A stretch of DNA of 64,000 nt, from NCBI GenBank assembly GCA_006247105.1, contig CM016928.1, positions 310,001 through 374,000 of the forward strand, in the 5' to 3' direction. Below are positions 60,431 through 64,000 of the stretch, piece after piece (the first letter of the stretch is position 1; each line of letters starts with the position of its first letter). Made by a program: the position numbers and the translations under genes. Under the pieces are notes generated by a model. The model was not told the DNA's origin. It saw nothing but the letters and a program-made list of their open reading frames with translations, and did not search any database. Origin of the DNA: Giardia muris. Its lineage: Eukaryota; Fornicata; Diplomonadida; Hexamitidae.

Positions 60431-61270
60431 ATGGCAACTTCCCTGTTTGGAAATCAGCCTCAGCCACGACCAGTGTTGCGAGCAAGTGCGGTGGGAGGTG
60501 GTTATTCTGGAGGACCTACAATCTATACGAGCCGGGGGCTAGCGGAGCAGCAGCGCCTAGGATCTGATGCGGGAACCCAGTATTTCGATCCTGCCTCCGT
60601 TCGACGTCTCTTTGAGCGGGAGGGTGGCGTTGCAGAGGCATTTCTCGAGCTGGCAAGTGCTTATGCCTCTACGGGTACGTCGAAGGCGTCTTTGTTGGGT
60701 GGTTACTTCTACGATCTCATTCAGAACGATAGTAACCAGTCACAGTCCCAAGCCTCCCAGAGGCCAGATACGCCCTTATGGTATGAGGCGCAGCAAAATA
60801 ACCCGGATCCAACGACTTTTTCTCCTGTCCTCGTCCACGGATATCCTCAGCTATTGGATCGCGCAGCCTTGCATGCTGACGCTTTGAAGGCCGCCCAGGC
60901 GCAGATCGAGAGCTTACGCCAGGATTTGGCGGCGACTAAAGCCAATGCGGAGCGGATTGAGACACTTCTGGAGGGCGTACGACGAGCGCTCTGTGAGGCA
61001 TGCGAAGCCTTGGAGCGCCGTCTCGAGCTCCCCTACACCCGTCGGCTCGCGTGCGCGGCCCTCCTCACGTCGCTCTCCTCACGCTACGGGGAGACGCTGC
61101 AGGCACGATACTGCGAACTCGAACAAGCACTCGAAATGGCACGGGATGAGTTGGAGGCGCGAATCCCGATCCTACGGGACTCCGAGGCTATGGGCGACAT
61201 CAACCGGCACCTTGCGGTACAGGAGCGTGCGCTGTTAGCCTTAAGCGAGGCCTGTGGCCTCCCAAATTAA
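60431..61270 (+). CDS. Nup54/Nup57-like nucleoporin
   Basis: 279 residues. The start (MATSLFGN) has one FG. Residues about 115-140 read LWYEAQQNNPDPTTFSPVLVHGYPQLLDR, which matches the Nup54 motif (W...A..NPDP...PV...GF.DL..R) that opens its helical domain. Long helices follow (about 140-279). Nup54 forms the channel trimer with Nup62 and Nup58. FG content is very low for a channel Nup. It is 7 bp downstream of the FG nucleoporin gene on the same strand. Confidence 0.72.
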   Translation: MATSLFGNQPQPRPVLRASAVGGGYSGGPTIYTSRGLAEQQRLGSDAGTQYFDPASVRRLFEREGGVAEAFLELASAYASTGTSKASLLGGYFYDLIQNDSNQSQSQASQRPDTPLWYEAQQNNPDPTTFSPVLVHGYPQLLDRAALHADALKAAQAQIESLRQDLAATKANAERIETLLEGVRRALCEACEALERRLELPYTRRLACAALLTSLSSRYGETLQARYCELEQALEMARDELEARIPILRDSEAMGDINRHLAVQERALLALSEACGLPN

Positions 61271-61275
61271 ACGAG

Positions 61276-62475
61276 ATGAGCCTGCGCAGACTTGTCAGTA
61301 AGAACAAGCGTCGCTTCTTGGATGACGGCTTCGACCTCGACCTCGCGTACATCCGCGAGAACCTGATCACGATGGGGTATCCGGCCTCCTCGGTCGAGGC
61401 CTCATACCGGAACCCTGCGCGGGCAGTCGTCCGCTTCTTCCAGCGCTACCACAAGGACTCCTACTGGGTGTTCAACCTCTGCGCGGAGGAGAAACGTCAT
61501 TATGACCCGAAGGTCTTCGAGCATCGAGTTTGCTACTATGGTTTTGACGATCACTGTGCCCCGCCCCTCAACCTCCTCATCGATGCAGTCAACCGAGCAC
61601 TAGATATCTACGAGACCTGCCCAGGTGCCACCCTCGCCATTCATTGTAAGGCTGGGAAGGGCCGAGCCGGAACCGTCGCGTGCTGCGTCCTTCTGGCTCT
61701 TCAATATCGCGCCGGTGCGGGAGTTGGTGCTAGGCCTTTACTCAACGAGGTTCTCGAAGAGTACGCCGCAAGTAAGACCTACGATGGAAAGGCTATCACC
61801 ATCCCCTCTCAGCTCCGATATATCGGGTATCTTGAGCAACTCCTGCAAGAACAGCTTGGGGAGCGCAAGGCCGAGCGATTAACGTCTGTCAGAACGTTTC
61901 CGACCCTATCACTCCTGGAGATCACCATTACCGTCCCAAGTCAGGCAAAGACCGGGACCGGCGCCGCAGACGAGAAGCATCTTGTCGTACGGATCGTTAG
62001 CTACGCCGGTTCCCTTGAAGTCCCCTTGGATCAGTACATGGCCCGTTACGAGGGCACCAACTGTCGACATCGAATTTGCCCCGATGGAACCGTCGAGGCC
62101 GGTATCTTCCCCCCTTCACAAGCACTTGTCCATTACAATTACAGCGACGCCTTGCGGTCTCTGGCTGGAGAGCCTGGAGGCCCCCATATATACGCCCAGA
62201 GCCGTTTCTCGGTCACCAGTGGGGTTCCCTACACCCTCGACGAGGCGTTGACTCTAAGTGACGAGGTGCAGATCGAGCTCTGGGGCGTCGGCCGTCAGAA
62301 GCGAGCGCTCCTCGCCTCCTGTAGACTGAATACCCTCTTTCTTGCAAGCGATAAGGCAGGCGAGTCATATCCATGGCGCCTTTCTGGGGCCGGCCTCGAT
62401 AACGTCCCCTCCCGGGACATCTGGCAAGACGCAAGCGTCGAGCTACTACTACGCCGCGAGAGCGAGCCCTCGTAG
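61276..62475 (+). CDS. PTEN: PTEN-like phosphoinositide phosphatase
   Basis: 399 residues, close to human PTEN (403). The start VSKNKRRFLDDGFDLDLAYI fits the PTEN PIP2-binding and first strand ([20 protein letters not shown]). The acid loop is YYGFDDHCAPPL and the P-loop is HCKAGKGRAG, with catalytic Cys and Arg but Ala in place of the conserved Thr after Arg. TI loop and a C2 domain (about 200-395) follow, the latter with DEVQIELWG. It would dephosphorylate PI(3,4,5)P3 at membranes. It ends without PTEN's long C-terminal tail. Confidence 0.92.
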   Translation: MSLRRLVSKNKRRFLDDGFDLDLAYIRENLITMGYPASSVEASYRNPARAVVRFFQRYHKDSYWVFNLCAEEKRHYDPKVFEHRVCYYGFDDHCAPPLNLLIDAVNRALDIYETCPGATLAIHCKAGKGRAGTVACCVLLALQYRAGAGVGARPLLNEVLEEYAASKTYDGKAITIPSQLRYIGYLEQLLQEQLGERKAERLTSVRTFPTLSLLEITITVPSQAKTGTGAADEKHLVVRIVSYAGSLEVPLDQYMARYEGTNCRHRICPDGTVEAGIFPPSQALVHYNYSDALRSLAGEPGGPHIYAQSRFSVTSGVPYTLDEALTLSDEVQIELWGVGRQKRALLASCRLNTLFLASDKAGESYPWRLSGAGLDNVPSRDIWQDASVELLLRRESEPS

Positions 62476-62493
62476 GCCCGCACTCCGTGCTAA

Positions 62494-62940
62494 ATGGGTG
62501 GTTGCCTCGCTCCCCCCGCTCATGCGGCCCCAGTGGAGCGGCCACTTGTCTTCCAGCGGTTACCCACCAACGAGCCCTCCGACCTTGATAAAGTCTATCG
62601 ACTCGCCTTCGATCCCGTTACTCCCAGTCTTTCCTTAAGTGGGGTTGCACCCCATCCCACACCCGGCCTTCTTGGGGCACAACCACGTGGTCATTCTCCA
62701 CCCATACCTTTTGTGGGGGGCGAGGCATCGCTTTGCCTCCCAACGATCCGAGAAAGTAGTCCTCGAGTCTCGGCACCGAGCCATCCTCCGACCCCCACAC
62801 CTGCGACAGTCTTCAAGGTCGGTGGCGCTTTGCATCTCGGATGGACGGAAGCACCCGAAGAGCGCGCCCGGAGCAGCACGCTCGCGCCCCGCCGTCCCTC
62901 CCCGGACAGTCTGGCCGAGTGGTTAAGGCGGTTGGCTTGA
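62494..62940 (+). CDS. Possible Pro-rich small protein overlapping tRNA-Ser
   Basis: 148 codons from ATG 62494 to TGA 62938-62940. The product is Pro/Ser/Gly-rich and probably disordered, with no known domain. MGG at the start could be myristoylated. It fills the otherwise empty 430 bp between PTEN and the tRNA, but its last 36 bases lie inside the tRNA gene, and no A- or T-rich tract precedes it beyond GCTAA. The opposite-strand ORFs here are worse candidates. Treat as unproven. Confidence 0.35.
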   Translation: MGGCLAPPAHAAPVERPLVFQRLPTNEPSDLDKVYRLAFDPVTPSLSLSGVAPHPTPGLLGAQPRGHSPPIPFVGGEASLCLPTIRESSPRVSAPSHPPTPTPATVFKVGGALHLGWTEAPEERARSSTLAPRRPSPDSLAEWLRRLA

Positions 62941-62986
62941 AACCAACTGTGCTCTGCACGCGTGGGTTCGAATCCCACGGCTGTCG
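62905..62986 (+). tRNA. trnS-UGA: tRNA-Ser (anticodon UGA)
   Basis: A complete class II cloverleaf without an intron. Acceptor arms GACAGTC (62905-62911) and GGCTGTC (62979-62985) have one G-U pair. The anticodon stem GTTGG/CCAAC (62931-62935, 62943-62947) encloses CTTGAAA with TGA at 62938-62940. The variable arm has GTGC-TCT-GCAC, and the T arm GTGGG/CCCAC encloses TTCGAAT. Box A (TGGCCGAGTGG) and box B (GGTTCGAATCC) are intact. Discriminator base G. No run of four T follows within 200 bp. Confidence 0.97.
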
Positions 62987-62993
62987 CGCCTCT

Positions 62994-64000
62994 TCACTTG
63001 AACCGGCACTGCTGCTTCTCGATCGCGAGCCCGGATGGGATTCGTGGGTCGACGGCGGAGTAGTTGACCTTGTAGAAGACGTCGACCGTGGGGCGGGCCT
63101 CCATGCGCCGTCGGGTCTGGGTCGCGAACGCGGGGGCCCCCGCCTTATGCTTGTAGCACTCGTCGATATGCTTTCGGTCGTAGAACTTGCTGCTCTCCAT
63201 GTACTCCTTGTCAAGGAGCGCGATCCTCGAGTCTACTGCAAGCCGCCCGGTGTCTAGGTTTGCCGAGGTGCTGTAATCTTCTCGAAACGTCGGCCCTCGC
63301 ACACGTGGCCGGATATAGTTCCCCGCATCTGTGACGTCGAGCTGCTCACTATAGTCGAAATGGCTTGTCGAGATCACCGGCCGGCATAGTTCCTCTCCAG
63401 CTTGGATGGTCTTGACGAGGAGCGTCGCCGTTGGAACGTTCAGGTTTGTGATGCAATACGGTGCCATCTTCCCAGGCATTATCTCCCGCCCCGTCACGGG
63501 CATTTTGCTTGCCAATGGAACGCTCGGGTGTGTTAGATTGTACCGCCTCCGCTCGATGTTTGTCTCGGCGATCGTTGCCTGAGCATCCGGTACACACGTC
63601 GGGGGCTCGTCCGAGGGCCGCGTGAAGGCATTTGGACTCAGGTGGGAGTCGTACCGAAGCCCTTGTTGACTTTGTGGTTTCGAACGGGAGATTTGTTTCT
63701 GCATAGCGGGAAAGCCACCATGCCGTCGCTTGAGATCGTTAACTGATACAGGCCGGGCCGGAGAGAAGCGACGAGAGATGACTGGCTCATCACGCACGGC
63801 TAAGAGCGGGCCATCTTGGGGCTCATGCCCACCTCCGGGCTGGATCTCCTTGACGGTTCCTAGCACGTTGTCAGTCAGCATATATGCCAATGAGGCAGGC
63901 ACCGGAAGGCCCTGCTGAGTGTAAAGCATCCCCTGCATGTCGCGATGGTCCAGACCACCTCTTGCCGGCGTCGACGCTGGACGTGAGTCTGCCTGCTGCA
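62994..64000 (-). CDS. Basic protein of unknown function, runs off right edge
   Basis: The minus-strand frame is open from the window edge to TGA at 62994-62996. The first in-window Met is at 63938, giving 314 residues, but the frame continues upstream without a stop and no promoter-like tract precedes that Met, so the true start may lie beyond base 64000. The protein is basic and proline-rich with many Arg-Tyr/Phe pairs (IERRRYNLTHPSVPLASK, RRMEARPTVDVFYKVNYS). It lacks long coiled coil or membrane segments, a style shared with many microtubule inner proteins, but no family is recognised. Its stop lies 7 bp from the tRNA-Ser end. Confidence 0.75.
   Translation of the reverse strand, partial: QQADSRPASTPARGGLDHRDMQGMLYTQQGLPVPASLAYMLTDNVLGTVKEIQPGGGHEPQDGPLLAVRDEPVISRRFSPARPVSVNDLKRRHGGFPAMQKQISRSKPQSQQGLRYDSHLSPNAFTRPSDEPPTCVPDAQATIAETNIERRRYNLTHPSVPLASKMPVTGREIMPGKMAPYCITNLNVPTATLLVKTIQAGEELCRPVISTSHFDYSEQLDVTDAGNYIRPRVRGPTFREDYSTSANLDTGRLAVDSRIALLDKEYMESSKFYDRKHIDECYKHKAGAPAFATQTRRRMEARPTVDVFYKVNYSAVDPRIPSGLAIEKQQCRFK

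Noticed and set aside
62691..62978. Minus-strand ORF starting Met-Gly-Phe-Glu-Pro-Thr
   Set aside because: This start is the well-known spurious translation of the antisense strand of a tRNA-Ser gene. The tRNA at 62905-62986 explains it.
1..64000. Introns, mobile elements, CRISPR-like arrays, origins or telomeric repeats
   Set aside because: No gene needs splicing to keep its frame, and no transposase, reverse transcriptase, terminal repeat or regularly spaced repeat array was found by reading both strands.

Overview
The window reads as a compact protist chromosome segment, most likely from a Giardia-like diplomonad. Forty-five of the 48 protein genes listed are well supported, and three are tentative small ORFs. 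None needs an intron. All three standard stops are used (TAA, TAG, TGA), which argues against diplomonads that reassign TAR. Intergenic distances are often 0-25 bp, ATGs follow short A- or T-rich tracts, and there are several TALM-type ankyrin proteins of the Giardia 'protein 21.1' style. Core eukaryotic and flagellar genes are mixed with coiled-coil proteins. Species assignment (Giardia muris would be my guess) is inference.

Region 1-25 kb is extremely GC-rich (single lines reach about 80%). It holds a beta-propeller protein running off the left edge, CFAP161, an unknown protein, GPI mannosyltransferase PIG-M, a Mn-type CDF transporter, an HMG-box protein, UMP-CMP kinase, PP2A B55, a CYRI/FAM49-like protein, a PROPPIN/WIPI propeller, a repeat coiled-coil protein, a secreted unknown, ribokinase, an SLC35F6-like transporter, a CHY zinc-finger protein, CFAP52/WDR16, the PIN nuclease FCF1/UTP24, a tandem AAA ATPase and two coiled-coil proteins. 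A recurrent promoter-like motif (core TTCTGGATTTTSGCCGCC) lies upstream of many of these.

Region 26-34 kb is a transition zone. It has divergent ankyrin genes, two paralogous reticulon-like membrane proteins of equal length flanking a PQ-loop transporter, and an RBBP5/Swd1-like COMPASS subunit with an added AT-hook.

Region 34-64 kb has ordinary GC (about 52-55%). It holds RPN2 of the 26S proteasome, an LRR/coiled-coil protein, an FKBP, PRPP synthetase, the giant SSU-processome protein HEATR1/UTP10, a coiled-coil protein, another ankyrin protein, ESCRT-III Vps2, RNA polymerase I/III subunit AC19, a MAP3K-epsilon/Cdc7-like kinase, cytidine deaminase, a BLUF-like unknown, monothiol glutaredoxin Grx5, a Pex22-like small protein, two probable tiny ORFs, two adjacent FG nucleoporins, a PTEN-like phosphatase, a tRNA-Ser(UGA), and a basic unknown protein running off the right edge.

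Functional themes: axoneme inner proteins (CFAP161, CFAP52), 18S rRNA maturation (UTP24, UTP10), nucleotide salvage (ribokinase and PRPP synthetase; cytidine deaminase and UMP-CMP kinase), and phosphoinositide/membrane trafficking (PTEN, PROPPIN, Vps2, reticulon-like). No mobile element, CRISPR array or bacterial-type operon was seen.
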